49,446 bases of DNA from Lachnospiraceae bacterium UBA2864 (GTDB taxonomy: Bacteria; Bacillota; Clostridia; Lachnospirales; Lachnospiraceae). The notes under the pieces are model-generated. The model worked only from the letters and a program-made list of their open reading frames with translations, ran no database searches and had not been told where the DNA came from. Of this stretch, positions 1 to 9,159 are shown in pieces. Made by a program: the position numbers and the translations under genes. Location of the stretch: positions 268 to 49,713 of the forward strand of contig DEFA01000021.1 in NCBI GenBank assembly GCA_002350525.1. Reading direction: 5' to 3'. How positions within the stretch are numbered: the first letter of the stretch is position 1; every line of letters starts with the position of its first letter.

Positions 1-28
1 CGTTGCCTTACCATTTGGCGATACCCCA
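1..28 (-). tRNA. tRNA-Gln, 5' part only (cut by window edge)
   Basis: Read on the minus strand, the first 28 nt begin TGGGGTATCGCC and continue with the D-arm AATGGTAAGGCAACG. This is the usual start of bacterial tRNA-Gln. The anticodon lies outside the window, so the Gln assignment rests on resemblance of the acceptor and D-arm alone. A good promoter lies just upstream at 65-93. Confidence 0.8.
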
Positions 29-64
29 TTATTCAGCTTGGCTGTTTTTCACAGCGCAAACTGA

Positions 65-93
65 ATTATATTATATTGATATACAAAATGCAA
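65..93 (-). promoter_or_regulatory. Sigma-A promoter of the tRNA-Gln
   Basis: On the minus strand there is a -35 TTGCAT (93-88), a 17-bp spacer and a consensus -10 TATAAT (70-65). The mature tRNA begins 37 nt after the -10, which fits a short tRNA leader. Confidence 0.7.
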
Positions 94-130
94 GCACTTT
101 TTTAAAAATTTTTCAGTACTCTTTTTATCC

Positions 131-733
131 TTAGATGTTATCATCCTGATCTGCGTCAGCCTGTGTCTCTGCATCCGTATCTGCCTTAGGCTCTTCTGAA
201 GCTGCAGGTGCATCACTCTCAGTCTTTGCCTCAGCTGCTGCGTTCTGTACGCTCTGTGCGATCTTCTGACACTCTTCCTTAACCTTAACAGCTACATCAC
301 CAACCTTACCCATTACCTTGTTTGTTCCTTCTACGCCTGTCTCACCTGATAATGAATACTCATAACCGCACATCATTGAAATGAATGCTGCAGGTACTGC
401 AACAGATGCTGCCATACATCCGAGAATAGCTGCTGCTCCGACAGGAACCTTAACTACCTCATCTTCACCCTTCTTGATGCTGAGCTTGTTCTTGGTCATA
501 TAATCAACGAACTTTCCTGCAGGCTTCTTAACATCCTCGAAAGCCTTTCTGCACTTCTCTTCTGCTGACATGCTGCGGCTTTCTGCGTTGTTCTTATTGA
601 TTTTTCCGAGCTTCTCAAGATATACCATTGCATCTACAATATTACCGTCACAAGCTCTGATCGCATTCTTTGCATCCTCAAATGAAACTCCTGTTACCTT
701 TACAAGCTGTTCAACCTTTTCGAATTCTTCCAT
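131..733 (-). CDS. DUF4342-like protein with N-terminal UBA-like domain and acidic tail
   Basis: A 200-aa protein. Residues about 5-42 form a UBA/TS-N-like three-helix bundle (SFEDAKNAIRACDGNIVDAM), as in the N-termini of EF-Ts and DUF4342 proteins. Residues about 92-122 are hydrophobic and alanine-rich, consistent with one membrane segment or hairpin. The C-terminal 45 residues are Ala/Glu/Asp-rich and probably disordered. Start: GGAGG lies 9 nt upstream of ATG. Family members are small Firmicute proteins of unknown role; UBA-like domains bind proteins, so a membrane-associated adaptor is possible, but that is inference. It stands alone between the tRNA and the TerD-like gene; no terminator is obvious on either side. 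Confidence 0.75.
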   Translation of the reverse strand: MEEFEKVEQLVKVTGVSFEDAKNAIRACDGNIVDAMVYLEKLGKINKNNAESRSMSAEEKCRKAFEDVKKPAGKFVDYMTKNKLSIKKGEDEVVKVPVGAAAILGCMAASVAVPAAFISMMCGYEYSLSGETGVEGTNKVMGKVGDVAVKVKEECQKIAQSVQNAAAEAKTESDAPAASEEPKADTDAETQADADQDDNI

Positions 734-867
734 AGTTCTTATCCTCCGTTTGATAAATATTTAAAATCTATATACTCTTACTTCGAAGCTGTTTTCGCTT
801 TCGATGGGTATAATTTATCATTCGAAGGTTAAACCGTCTTTTAAGGAAGATTAAAAGTAGATTAAAT

Positions 868-2916
868 CTAATTATTCATTAAAGCCGTTATTTTCTCTAT
901 GTCGTATTCTCTGATAATCTCAACATTTTCAGCACATTCCGTGTTCTTATCGGTAACAACAACGTCGGCAGCGGATATATCATCCACAACTTCCGTCGCC
1001 ATCATTTCAAAGAATGAATGCATATTTATGGTATCCGTCACGTGGAAATAATCAATAAGGAAGCTCATATCGGTATCGCCTGCAACTGCCATACTTCCGT
1101 TTCTTGCCATGTTAAGCCATACCAGTTCATTCTTATCCAGATCTATTCCGTAAAGATATGCAAATGTACTGTCACAGTTGATCATGAATGCTGACTTAAC
1201 CGTCTTCGGCTCATATATCGCACCGCTGTCATTAATATCTCTTGTCATATAGCCGGCCTTGCAGAAGCATTTTCCAAATGCAGTGCCTGAAAATACGTTA
1301 TCGCAAAGAACTATATATCTCGCTTCCGGATAAAGCTTTCTAAACTCTTCGATATCAATATCGAAATACTCCGAACCGCCTTTATATCCGCTAGTCTCAT
1401 CACCTGAATAGGTTATGGCCTCGGACTGATTCTCTGCCATGGTTCTCCATGAGAATTCACGTCTGTTTCCGCTTTCCTCAAGACCGAAGCACGACAGATC
1501 TATATCATCGACCTTTTCCCAGTATGTAAATGCACGGATCTTTTTAGTCTCCGGTATACGGATCCTCGAGCCCCTTGTAAGAACTCCCAATCCGCCCTGG
1601 GATGCCGTCTCCTGAATAGGAAGGGCATAATTCTTCATATCCGGATCGATATAAACCTTTCCGAGTTTTCCGCTAAGATTTTTCTTAAGGATAATTCCTA
1701 TCTTTTCGGCTATATATTCAGCCTGTTTTGCGGTTATATCCGACTTTCTGTGGGCGAGTTCCTTCTCTGTCTCGGTATGGAACTTCATCATATTGTACTT
1801 TGTAAATCCGAAGGTTCTCGGACCTCTTCCTTCCTTATAACGGGCATACTGAAGAAGAAGCTGGATCAGGACGATATTATTCTTGGTATCGATACAGTCA
1901 AGTACGAACTGAAGCTCTTCTTCTGATGTGCATCTGCTTATTATGTAGTTAAGATTTCTGAGCACCGATGCAGAACCTTTTCCGCTTTTTAGGATCTGAA
2001 CCGCAGACCTTATATTTCTCTCGGTCATAGCTCTCTCAAAATCAGAGAAGACCGACCGGTTTCCTTTACCGCGCATAGCATTTACAAAGCTTTGAGCCTC
2101 TTCGGATTTAGCCTTATAGTGAATGTGATGAAGAAGTCCGTTCCAGATTTTCTTCTTCTCGAAACAGTTCCGGATATCACACTTTCCTTCGGTAAAGAGC
2201 TTATCTATCACGGCTGTGATAAATCGTCTGTCCTGATTTCTGAAATTAAGCTTTTTTATATCGGTATTTTCGTAAAGCCCGTAATTCATCTCATCGATCA
2301 GCTTTATCACATCTGACATGACCAGAAAATCCGTGAATCTCAGATCTCGCATATCTATCAAGAGCTTAACACAGGTATTCTTTGAAGCCACATTTCGAAC
2401 GGAAATGTCATAGTCCGATATAGCTTCTCTGACAAGTGTATACTGCTCTTCACTGAGAGGTCTTGTTCCCGCAAGAAGATTATTCACCATCTCTCCGAGT
2501 ATCTCTGCCGCTTCTTCTTCCGTCACAACAGAGAATTCCCTGATATCCGAATTTTCATTAAATGCAGCTCTCTCAAAGATTTCTTCAAAAAGTGAATGAC
2601 CTGCTTCCGAGAAATTTCCGAATCCGTATGTGGTCACATAATGGATTAACTGATCTAAGAGCAGTTTTTCCTTTGTCAGCTTTAGCACGCTCTGCGGAAA
2701 CCCTTTATAGAACGGCTCCGGTACATTTTCACCGAGACACTCGGAAGCAAACCTTATCATCTCTTCACGAACAAGCTTTCTGCCTTTCACTATTTTAATG
2801 TTAAAAAGATTGGCGAGCGAAAAAAGAACCGCTAACTGATTCTTCTCTTCACCCGCCGATTTTTCCGACACGAAAATGTGCTTAGCAAAAAGATACTTTT
2901 TGTAAACATCGTTCAT
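868..2916 (-). CDS. Large protein with a TerD-like C-terminal domain
   Basis: A 682-aa soluble protein without signal peptide or membrane segments. Residues about 1-420 are mainly helical, Lys/Glu-rich, and match no family I recognise. Residues about 440-650 resemble the TerD stress-protein fold: GSRIRIP as a first strand, DDIDLS where TerD has DLDAS, ITYSGD where TerD has HxGDN, a Gly-rich stretch then EYFDIDI, RYIVLCDNVFSG, and FAYLYGIDL near the end. TerD domains bind Ca2+ through such Asp clusters and occur in tellurite, chemical-stress and phage-defence loci. Start: AAAGGAG precedes ATG by 9 nt. It has its own transcript-like setting: the symporter upstream ends in a terminator and no Ter partners adjoin it. 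Function unknown; the TerD call rests on motif matching by eye. Confidence 0.65.
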   Translation of the reverse strand: MNDVYKKYLFAKHIFVSEKSAGEEKNQLAVLFSLANLFNIKIVKGRKLVREEMIRFASECLGENVPEPFYKGFPQSVLKLTKEKLLLDQLIHYVTTYGFGNFSEAGHSLFEEIFERAAFNENSDIREFSVVTEEEAAEILGEMVNNLLAGTRPLSEEQYTLVREAISDYDISVRNVASKNTCVKLLIDMRDLRFTDFLVMSDVIKLIDEMNYGLYENTDIKKLNFRNQDRRFITAVIDKLFTEGKCDIRNCFEKKKIWNGLLHHIHYKAKSEEAQSFVNAMRGKGNRSVFSDFERAMTERNIRSAVQILKSGKGSASVLRNLNYIISRCTSEEELQFVLDCIDTKNNIVLIQLLLQYARYKEGRGPRTFGFTKYNMMKFHTETEKELAHRKSDITAKQAEYIAEKIGIILKKNLSGKLGKVYIDPDMKNYALPIQETASQGGLGVLTRGSRIRIPETKKIRAFTYWEKVDDIDLSCFGLEESGNRREFSWRTMAENQSEAITYSGDETSGYKGGSEYFDIDIEEFRKLYPEARYIVLCDNVFSGTAFGKCFCKAGYMTRDINDSGAIYEPKTVKSAFMINCDSTFAYLYGIDLDKNELVWLNMARNGSMAVAGDTDMSFLIDYFHVTDTINMHSFFEMMATEVVDDISAADVVVTDKNTECAENVEIIREYDIEKITALMNN

Positions 2917-3107
2917 CTCATATTCTCCTTTAATTCTGAAGATATTGCCGGATTAATCATGACCGAAGAAGTAAATCCGGCTAGCTTTCAGGCGGTGACG
3001 ATATCGATGCATTTTATATAAGATTAACAGTCTTCTAAGAAGTAAATACATCTAGCTGCCACTGAGACAAGAATAACACAATCACGTCCTTTTGTCATTA
3101 AACTCAA

Positions 3108-3149
3108 AGTATAGTAAAAAGCATAAACCCATAGTATAGAAAAAAGCAT
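3108..3149. repeat. Two near-identical 17-bp direct repeats
   Basis: Copies at 3108-3124 and 3133-3149 read AGTATAGTAAAAAGCAT and AGTATAGAAAAAAGCAT (one mismatch), 25 bp apart. On the minus strand each contains TATACT, a possible -10, but neither has a good -35. They lie about 190-230 bp upstream of the TerD-like gene. Confidence 0.45.
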
Positions 3150-3177
3150 GTTGCTTGCGGCATACTCCAAGTGATCT

Positions 3178-3202
3178 AAAAAGGCGGGCCATACGGCCCG
3201 CC
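3178..3202 (-). terminator. Rho-independent terminator of the symporter gene
   Basis: On the minus strand GGCGGGCC-GTAT-GGCCCGCC forms an 8-bp GC stem followed by TTTTTAGA, 12 nt past the symporter stop codon. Confidence 0.9.
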
Positions 3203-3214
3203 GGATAATATATA

Positions 3215-4759
3215 TTAATCTTCTTCGAGACTCTGTGTCTTATGAACAACAACGGTCTCATCATAACATTTAAATATCTCGTCTATCTTTTCCTTATCAG
3301 GCTTTGGTGTGATAAGGCTTACGATCGGAACGATTATAAGTCCCGCGATCATTGTTGCGGCACCCGCATTGATAGGTGACTTGATCATCGGAATGAAAAG
3401 GTTGAGAATTGTGAAGCCAACTCCCACGATGTAGCTTGCCCATACTGCAGCCTTTGTAATATTCCTGCTGTAAAGTCCATACATGAACGGAGCAAGGAAT
3501 GCACCTGCAAGAGCTCCCCATGATATACCCATGAGCTGAGCTATGAATGTTGGTGGGTTAAATGCTATAACTACCGATAATACTATGAAGCACATAACCA
3601 GAACCTGCATGAGTCTGAGCTGTGTCTTCTCCTTCATATCCTTCTTCAGTACCGGCTTAATCAGGTCAAGTGTAAGTGTTGAACTTGATGTAAGAACCAG
3701 TGAAGAAAGGGTTGACATAGATGCCGAAAATACAAGTACTACAACGATTCCGATAAGAAGATCCGGAAGTGTTGAAAGCATGGTCGGAACGATTGAATCG
3801 TATGCTACCGATCCATCCGGCTTATAGATTTCCGAGAAACCTCCGAAGAGACGTCCGAAACCTCCGAGGAAGTAGCATCCGCCTGCGATGATAAATGCAA
3901 AGAATGTAGATACAACCGTACCTGTCTTTACAGCCTTCTCATCTTTAATTGCATAGAACTTATGAACCATCTGAGGAAGTCCCCATGTTCCGAGAGATGT
4001 AAGTATTACAACTCCGAGAAGGTTAAGCGGATCAGGTCCGAAGAAACTTGCAAACAGTCCCTGACTGTCAGCAAGTGCCGGTGTGGTAACCGAAGGATCT
4101 GTCGGGATAACCGAAAGAGACTGGATGGCCTTTAAGAATCCGCCCTGACCTGAAAGAACAGAACCGATTACAGCACAGATACCGATCAGCATGATGATAC
4201 CCTGAATGAAGTCATTCAGTGCTGTAGCCATATATCCACCGATAACAACATAAGCTCCCGTAAGAAGCGCCATAACGATTACACAGATACGATAATCTAT
4301 ATTGAAAGCCATACCAAACAATCTTGAAAGACCGTTATAAACACCTGCTGTATAAGGTACCAGGAAGATAAATGCGATTATCGATCCAACTACTCTAAGA
4401 GACTGTGAATCAAATCTCTTTCCGAAATACTCAGGCATGGTCTTTGCATCAAGCTTCTGTGTCATAACTCTGGTTCTTCTTCCGAGTATGAGCCATGCAA
4501 GAAGGCTTCCGATAAGTGCATTTCCTATACCGATCCATGTTGATGAAAGTCCGTACTTCCATCCGAACTGTCCGGCATAACCTATGAATACAACCGATGA
4601 AAAGTAAGATGTACCGAAGGCGAAGGCTGATATCCATGGCCCTACCGTTCTTCCTCCAAGTACATAATCGTTGACATTCTTAGCCTTGCTTCTGGAATAA
4701 ATACCTACTCCAAGCATGATAGCAAAGAATAAAACCAGCATTATGATCTTGATTGCCAT
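3215..4759 (-). CDS. Sodium:solute symporter (SSF family)
   Basis: A 514-aa integral membrane protein with about 13 hydrophobic segments, the usual SSF topology, expected to couple Na+ entry to uptake of a small solute. The N-terminal VNDYVLGGRTVGPW and the following Ala/Phe/Gly-rich segment with SYFSSVVFIGYAG match the SSF signature region (PutP, PanF, NanT relatives). The substrate cannot be read from sequence; related clostridial genes are often called proline or pantothenate symporters. The frame opens further upstream with GTG, but AAGGAG lies 9 nt before the ATG at 4759, so that start is chosen. The C-terminal 30 residues are charged and cytoplasmic. It is probably monocistronic, ending in the terminator at 3178-3202. 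Confidence 0.9.
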   Translation of the reverse strand: MAIKIIMLVLFFAIMLGVGIYSRSKAKNVNDYVLGGRTVGPWISAFAFGTSYFSSVVFIGYAGQFGWKYGLSSTWIGIGNALIGSLLAWLILGRRTRVMTQKLDAKTMPEYFGKRFDSQSLRVVGSIIAFIFLVPYTAGVYNGLSRLFGMAFNIDYRICVIVMALLTGAYVVIGGYMATALNDFIQGIIMLIGICAVIGSVLSGQGGFLKAIQSLSVIPTDPSVTTPALADSQGLFASFFGPDPLNLLGVVILTSLGTWGLPQMVHKFYAIKDEKAVKTGTVVSTFFAFIIAGGCYFLGGFGRLFGGFSEIYKPDGSVAYDSIVPTMLSTLPDLLIGIVVVLVFSASMSTLSSLVLTSSSTLTLDLIKPVLKKDMKEKTQLRLMQVLVMCFIVLSVVIAFNPPTFIAQLMGISWGALAGAFLAPFMYGLYSRNITKAAVWASYIVGVGFTILNLFIPMIKSPINAGAATMIAGLIIVPIVSLITPKPDKEKIDEIFKCYDETVVVHKTQSLEED

Positions 4760-4863
4760 TTTGATTTGCTCCTTTTTCACATTAACACTTTAATGCTTTA
4801 TTGCACTAAATTGTATTATGCACTTCTTAAGGATAAATGTCAACCTGAAAAAACCCTGAAAAC

Positions 4864-4904
4864 AAAAAAATCAGCCGCTGTATCTTCTACTCCGATACAG
4901 CGGC
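4864..4904 (-). terminator. Terminator of the YhaM-like gene
   Basis: Minus-strand GCCGCTGTATC ... GATACAGCGGC forms an 11-bp stem with a 9-nt loop, followed by TGATTTTTTTG, just after the stop codon at 4911. Confidence 0.9.
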
Positions 4905-4910
4905 CGTGTC

Positions 4911-5861
4911 TTACGATAATGTCTTTCTGATATTTGCATCGAACTGGCGGTTGAAACCGAGCCAGTCTGAGTTGTCTCCTGCGTCCTTAAGTGTCTCCGT
5001 AAAGGACTCCAGCTTTGCATCCATGTTATCTGCCATGGAGAGTGCAACTGCTTCTATAAGGGCAGGCTTCTTAGGTGAGCCGAACTCCAGTTCTCCGTGA
5101 TGAGCGAGTATACAGTGGATCAGCTCCTGTTCAAGTGTGTCAGGGAAGCTCTCGCCTCGTTCCCGTAGTTTTCTTATCTTATCTCTGACCATCATGGCGC
5201 CTATAACGATATGACCCATGAGATTTCCTTCGTCCGTATAATCATTTACCGGGAAATCCGCAAGTTCTTCAACCTTTCCGATATCATGGCATATAGCTGA
5301 CGTAACGAGAAGATCTCTGTTAAGGATCGGATAAGCAGATGCCATCCAATCGCACATCTTTGTTACTGCAAGTGTATGCTGGAGCAGTCCGCCGACAAAA
5401 CCATGGTGAATAGATTTGGCAGCACTGTGAACCTTAAATCTGGCAGCAAAATCAGCATCCTTAAAGAATGCACATAGCAGTTCCTTAAGCGCTTTATTCC
5501 GGACTGACTCTATTATAATATCCAGGTCACGCATCATTTCATCTATGTTATATTCCGAACATGGCATATAATCCGACAGAACATATTCGCTTACTTCGGC
5601 GCGTCTGATACGGGCTACATTTAACTGAAGGGAATTGTTGAACGAGGTTACTCTCGCATCGATCTTTATAAAGTCCTTTACCTCAAAATGCTCTATGGCA
5701 TTATTAAGTTCCCAGACCTTTGCATCCACACTTCCGGTCTTATCCTGAAGTATAAGGCTGTAATAAGTTTTTCCCGCCTTTGTGGTAGCCTGAGTCTTCT
5801 GCTTACAGAAATATATGTCCGAAATCTGTTCGCCTTCCTGAAATGTATTGATATATCTCAT
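4911..5861 (-). CDS. yhaM: YhaM-type 3'-5' exoribonuclease (OB-fold plus HD domain)
   Basis: A 316-aa cytoplasmic protein. Residues about 12-90 form an OB-fold nucleic-acid-binding domain (KTYYSLILQDKTGSVDAKVW). Residues about 155-290 form an HD hydrolase domain: HHGFVGGLLQHTLAV, then ICHDIGKVEE with the metal-binding His-Asp pair, and later ILAHHGELEFGSPK. Order and length match Bacillus YhaM, a 3'-5' exonuclease acting on single-stranded RNA and DNA in RNA turnover; the match in domain order is direct, the activity is inferred. Start: AAAGGA lies 8 nt before ATG. It is transcribed divergently from mutS2 and ends in its own terminator. Confidence 0.9.
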   Translation of the reverse strand: MRYINTFQEGEQISDIYFCKQKTQATTKAGKTYYSLILQDKTGSVDAKVWELNNAIEHFEVKDFIKIDARVTSFNNSLQLNVARIRRAEVSEYVLSDYMPCSEYNIDEMMRDLDIIIESVRNKALKELLCAFFKDADFAARFKVHSAAKSIHHGFVGGLLQHTLAVTKMCDWMASAYPILNRDLLVTSAICHDIGKVEELADFPVNDYTDEGNLMGHIVIGAMMVRDKIRKLRERGESFPDTLEQELIHCILAHHGELEFGSPKKPALIEAVALSMADNMDAKLESFTETLKDAGDNSDWLGFNRQFDANIRKTLS

Positions 5862-6003
5862 ATCGGATCCTTTCTACATGAAATAAAAATGAAAAATCGC
5901 TACCTATTATATCACATTCGCTGATTATTATGTTATAATATTTTGGATATGCCATTGTTATTCGCATTCCAGGCGAATAGCAGAATTTAGAAGGAGTTTC
6001 ACT

Positions 6004-8385
6004 ATGAACAAACGAACGCTTCGCGTACTTGAATACAACAAAATACTTGATATGCTTGCCTCCTATGCTGTATCTATGGGCGCAAAGCGTATGTGCCTGA
6101 AGCTCAAGCCTCTGACCAACCGTCCGGAGATTGAAGTGCTTCAGCAGAACACACGTGATGCATATCTTCGACTTGAGAAGCACGGTTCCTGCAGTTTTTC
6201 GGGAATACGTGATATAAGAGGATCTCTAAAGCTTCTTGAAATCAAATCCGCACTCTCTCAGGAGGAACTACTCGATATAGCTTCTCTCCTTGAGACTGCC
6301 GACTCCGTAAGAAGCTACGGTGCTTCCGATAAATCCTCGGATGAGTCAGGCAGCTCCCGTGATTCACTTTCGGGAATGTTCGAGGATCTGATCCCTCTCA
6401 GAGATATCTCAAGTGAGATAAGAAGATGTATCCTCTCGGCAACAGATGTTGCGGACGATGCCTCTTCTGCCCTTAAGTCCATCCGACGCAAGAAGACAGA
6501 TCTCAATCAGAGACTTCACAGTCTTCTCGACAAGATAGTAAAGTCTGAATCCAACAAGGGACTCCTCATGGATTCTCTTGTTACCATGCGTAACGGAAGG
6601 TACTGCATACCTGTAAAAGTAGAACACAGAAATGCATTTCCGGGAATGATCCACGACCGCTCCTCCACAGGTTCCACTTTCTTCATCGAACCTATGGAAG
6701 CAGTTAATATGAATAACGAGATTCAGGAACTCGAAAGCGACGAGAGAGTCGAGATAGAGAAGATTCTCGCCAACCTGTCCCTTATGGCAGGAAGTGCCGC
6801 AAATGATATTGCCGAAGACCTGAAACTTCTCACAGAACTGGACTTCATCTTCGCAAAGGCCCGTTTTGCCAAGGCTTATCGTGCCAGCGAACCTGTATTT
6901 GACGATAAAGGTGTTATCAACCTGAAGCGCGCCGTACATCCTCTGCTTGATCAGAAGGCAGCGGTCCCTATAGATATCCGGCTTGGTGAAGACTACAAGC
7001 TTCTTATAATAACAGGTCCGAATACGGGCGGTAAGACCGTATCGCTCAAAACTCTCGGACTGCTTACCCTTATGGCTCAGTCCGGACTTCATATACCGGC
7101 TGCCGAGGGCAGTACCATGAAAATCTTTGATAATGTCTATGCTGATATCGGTGATGAGCAGAGTATCGAACAGAATCTGTCCACCTTCTCATCCCATATG
7201 AGCAATATAGTATATATAGTAGATCACGCAGATGACAGGTCTCTGTGTCTCTTCGATGAACCGGGAGGCGGAACCGATCCTGCCGAGGGTGCCGCTCTTG
7301 CGATCGGAATACTGAACTTCCTGAAAAACATGGGTGCTTATGTAATGGCCACAACCCACTACACCGAGCTTAAGACCTATGCCATCGGTACAGACGGAGT
7401 TGAAAACGCATCCTGTGAATTCGATATGGCGACTCTCCGCCCTACATATAAACTTATGATAGGTATCCCGGGAAGTTCAAATGCATTTGCCATAGCCAAG
7501 CGTCTCGGTCTGGATGAAAGCATCATAAACGGTGCCCGCGACAGTATAGATTCCGAATCTCTCAGAATGGAGCAGATCATCCATACTCTTGAAAGCAGCC
7601 AGCGAGAGATCGAACAGGATAAGGAAAGGATTGCAGCCTATACGGCCGAGATCGAGTCTCTGAAAAAGTCCCTGTCCTCCAAGGAAGAGAATCTTACTCA
7701 GAAGAAGGATGATATCCTAAAAAGAGCAAGAGAAGACGCTGCAAAGATTTTGGAAGATGCCAAGGAGACGGCAGATCAGGCTATCCGCGATATCAACAAG
7801 TGGAAACAGAATCCGGCCGCTGCGGACATGAGCTCCATGGAGAAACACAGGACCAATATCCGAGAGAAGCGTGATGCTCTCAACAAGAACCGTCCGACGA
7901 AGAAACGTTCTTCCAATCAGAAACCGGAAGACTTTGCTCCCGGCGACAGCGTATATGTTATCAGCTTTGACAGCGAAGGAACCGTCCTTGCCAAAGCCGA
8001 TTCCAAAGGCAGGATATCCGTTCAGATCGGTGCTATACAGTCCAGAGTTCCATCAACGGATCTTATATGGCAGGAAAAAAAGCCTGAGAAAGAAGAAAAA
8101 ACATTTGTTAATTCTTCTTCCAGAGGAATATCCAAAGCTTCCAATTTCCGTCCGGAGCTGAATGTTCTCGGACAGACAGTAGATGAAGCCGTATCGAATA
8201 TAGATAAGTTCCTTGATGATGCGCTTCTCTCACATGCAACAAGTGTAACAATTATTCACGGCAAGGGCACAGGAGCCCTTCGACGTGGTATTCATGAATA
8301 TTTAAAGAGGCATCCGGCCGTTTCCTCATTCAGGGCAGGAGAATTCGGCGAAGGCGATGCCGGTGTAACTATTGTTGAGTTTTAA
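6004..8385 (+). CDS. mutS2: MutS2 (DNA/ribosome-associated ATPase with Smr nuclease domain)
   Basis: A 793-aa protein of normal MutS2 length, lacking the mismatch-recognition domain of MutS. The MutS core and ATPase occupy about 1-540, with Walker A GPNTGGKTVSLKT near 338, Walker B LCLFDEPGGGTDP and the switch TTHYTELK. A long coiled coil covers about 520-640 and the C-terminal Smr domain about 720-793 (HGKGTGALRRGI). The usual Smr LDLRG motif reads VLGQTVDEA here. MutS2 suppresses homologous recombination and, in Bacillus, acts on collided ribosomes. AAGGAG sits 8 nt before ATG. It heads a plus-strand run with the two-component genes, 18 nt apart. Confidence 0.95.
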   Translation: MNKRTLRVLEYNKILDMLASYAVSMGAKRMCLKLKPLTNRPEIEVLQQNTRDAYLRLEKHGSCSFSGIRDIRGSLKLLEIKSALSQEELLDIASLLETADSVRSYGASDKSSDESGSSRDSLSGMFEDLIPLRDISSEIRRCILSATDVADDASSALKSIRRKKTDLNQRLHSLLDKIVKSESNKGLLMDSLVTMRNGRYCIPVKVEHRNAFPGMIHDRSSTGSTFFIEPMEAVNMNNEIQELESDERVEIEKILANLSLMAGSAANDIAEDLKLLTELDFIFAKARFAKAYRASEPVFDDKGVINLKRAVHPLLDQKAAVPIDIRLGEDYKLLIITGPNTGGKTVSLKTLGLLTLMAQSGLHIPAAEGSTMKIFDNVYADIGDEQSIEQNLSTFSSHMSNIVYIVDHADDRSLCLFDEPGGGTDPAEGAALAIGILNFLKNMGAYVMATTHYTELKTYAIGTDGVENASCEFDMATLRPTYKLMIGIPGSSNAFAIAKRLGLDESIINGARDSIDSESLRMEQIIHTLESSQREIEQDKERIAAYTAEIESLKKSLSSKEENLTQKKDDILKRAREDAAKILEDAKETADQAIRDINKWKQNPAAADMSSMEKHRTNIREKRDALNKNRPTKKRSSNQKPEDFAPGDSVYVISFDSEGTVLAKADSKGRISVQIGAIQSRVPSTDLIWQEKKPEKEEKTFVNSSSRGISKASNFRPELNVLGQTVDEAVSNIDKFLDDALLSHATSVTIIHGKGTGALRRGIHEYLKRHPAVSSFRAGEFGEGDAGVTIVEF

Positions 8386-8403
8386 AACGGAAAGGGGGAT
8401 AAG

Positions 8404-9132
8404 ATGAACAGACCAAAGATACTTATAGTAGATGACGATGAAAACATATCCGAGCTTATATCTCTCTATCTCGAGAAAGAGTGCTTTGATACGGAAACCG
8501 CCGAAAACGGTGAAGCCGCTCTTACTCTTATAGACGTATATAATCCCGACCTCATACTTCTGGATCTTATGCTTCCGGGCATAGACGGATATGAAGTATG
8601 TCAGCAGATAAGAAAGACCCGTGATACTCCTATCATCATCCTTTCGGCTAAGGGTGAGGTTTTTGATAAAGTTCTGGGACTGAAGATGGGTGCCGATGAC
8701 TATATCATCAAGCCTTTTGATTCAAATGAACTTGTAGCCAGGGTTCACGCTGTATTACGTCGTGCGGGATCTTCAAAATCAGAGGAGCCTGTACAGGAAG
8801 AATCTCAGGAACCGAAGGATTTCGAACATACCGGCAATTATATAGAGTATCCGCATCTTATAGTTAACATTTCAAACTATACGGTTACTCTTGATGGCCG
8901 AAACGTAGAGATGCCTCCTAAGGAACTCGAGCTTCTGTACTTCCTTGCTTCAAAGCCGAATCAGGTATTTACCAGAGATCAGCTTCTCAACCAGCTTTGG
9001 GGTTATGACTTCATGGGTGATACCCGTACGGTAGACGTTCATGTCAAGCGTCTCAGAGAAAAATTAAACGGAAACTATAACTGGTGCATATCAACCGTAT
9101 GGCGCATCGGTTACAAATTTGAAGTTAAGTAA
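8404..9132 (+). CDS. OmpR/PhoB-family response regulator
   Basis: A 242-aa regulator. Receiver domain about 4-120: acidic pocket VDDDE, phospho-acceptor Asp54 (LLDLMLPG), Thr/Ser switch in IIILSAKGE, and conserved KPF. A Glu/Ser-rich linker of about 40 residues separates it from the winged-helix DNA-binding domain (about 145-240; ELELLYFLASKPNQVFTRDQLL and DTRTVDVHVKRLREKL). Start: AAGGGGGATAAG before ATG. It lies 18 nt after mutS2 and 27 nt before the kinase, so the three are probably one transcript. The longer linker is slightly unusual. Target genes unknown. Confidence 0.93.
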   Translation: MNRPKILIVDDDENISELISLYLEKECFDTETAENGEAALTLIDVYNPDLILLDLMLPGIDGYEVCQQIRKTRDTPIIILSAKGEVFDKVLGLKMGADDYIIKPFDSNELVARVHAVLRRAGSSKSEEPVQEESQEPKDFEHTGNYIEYPHLIVNISNYTVTLDGRNVEMPPKELELLYFLASKPNQVFTRDQLLNQLWGYDFMGDTRTVDVHVKRLREKLNGNYNWCISTVWRIGYKFEVK

Positions 9133-9159
9133 CAAGGATGTCTTCAGTGAGGTAACAAT

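Larger units (their letters stand above)
2917..3214. other. 298-bp gene-free stretch
   Basis: It holds the symporter terminator (3178-3202), a pair of near-identical 17-bp repeats (3108-3149) and an AT-rich leader for the TerD-like gene. I see no convincing -35/-10 pair, RNA gene or conserved ORF. Confidence 0.5.
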
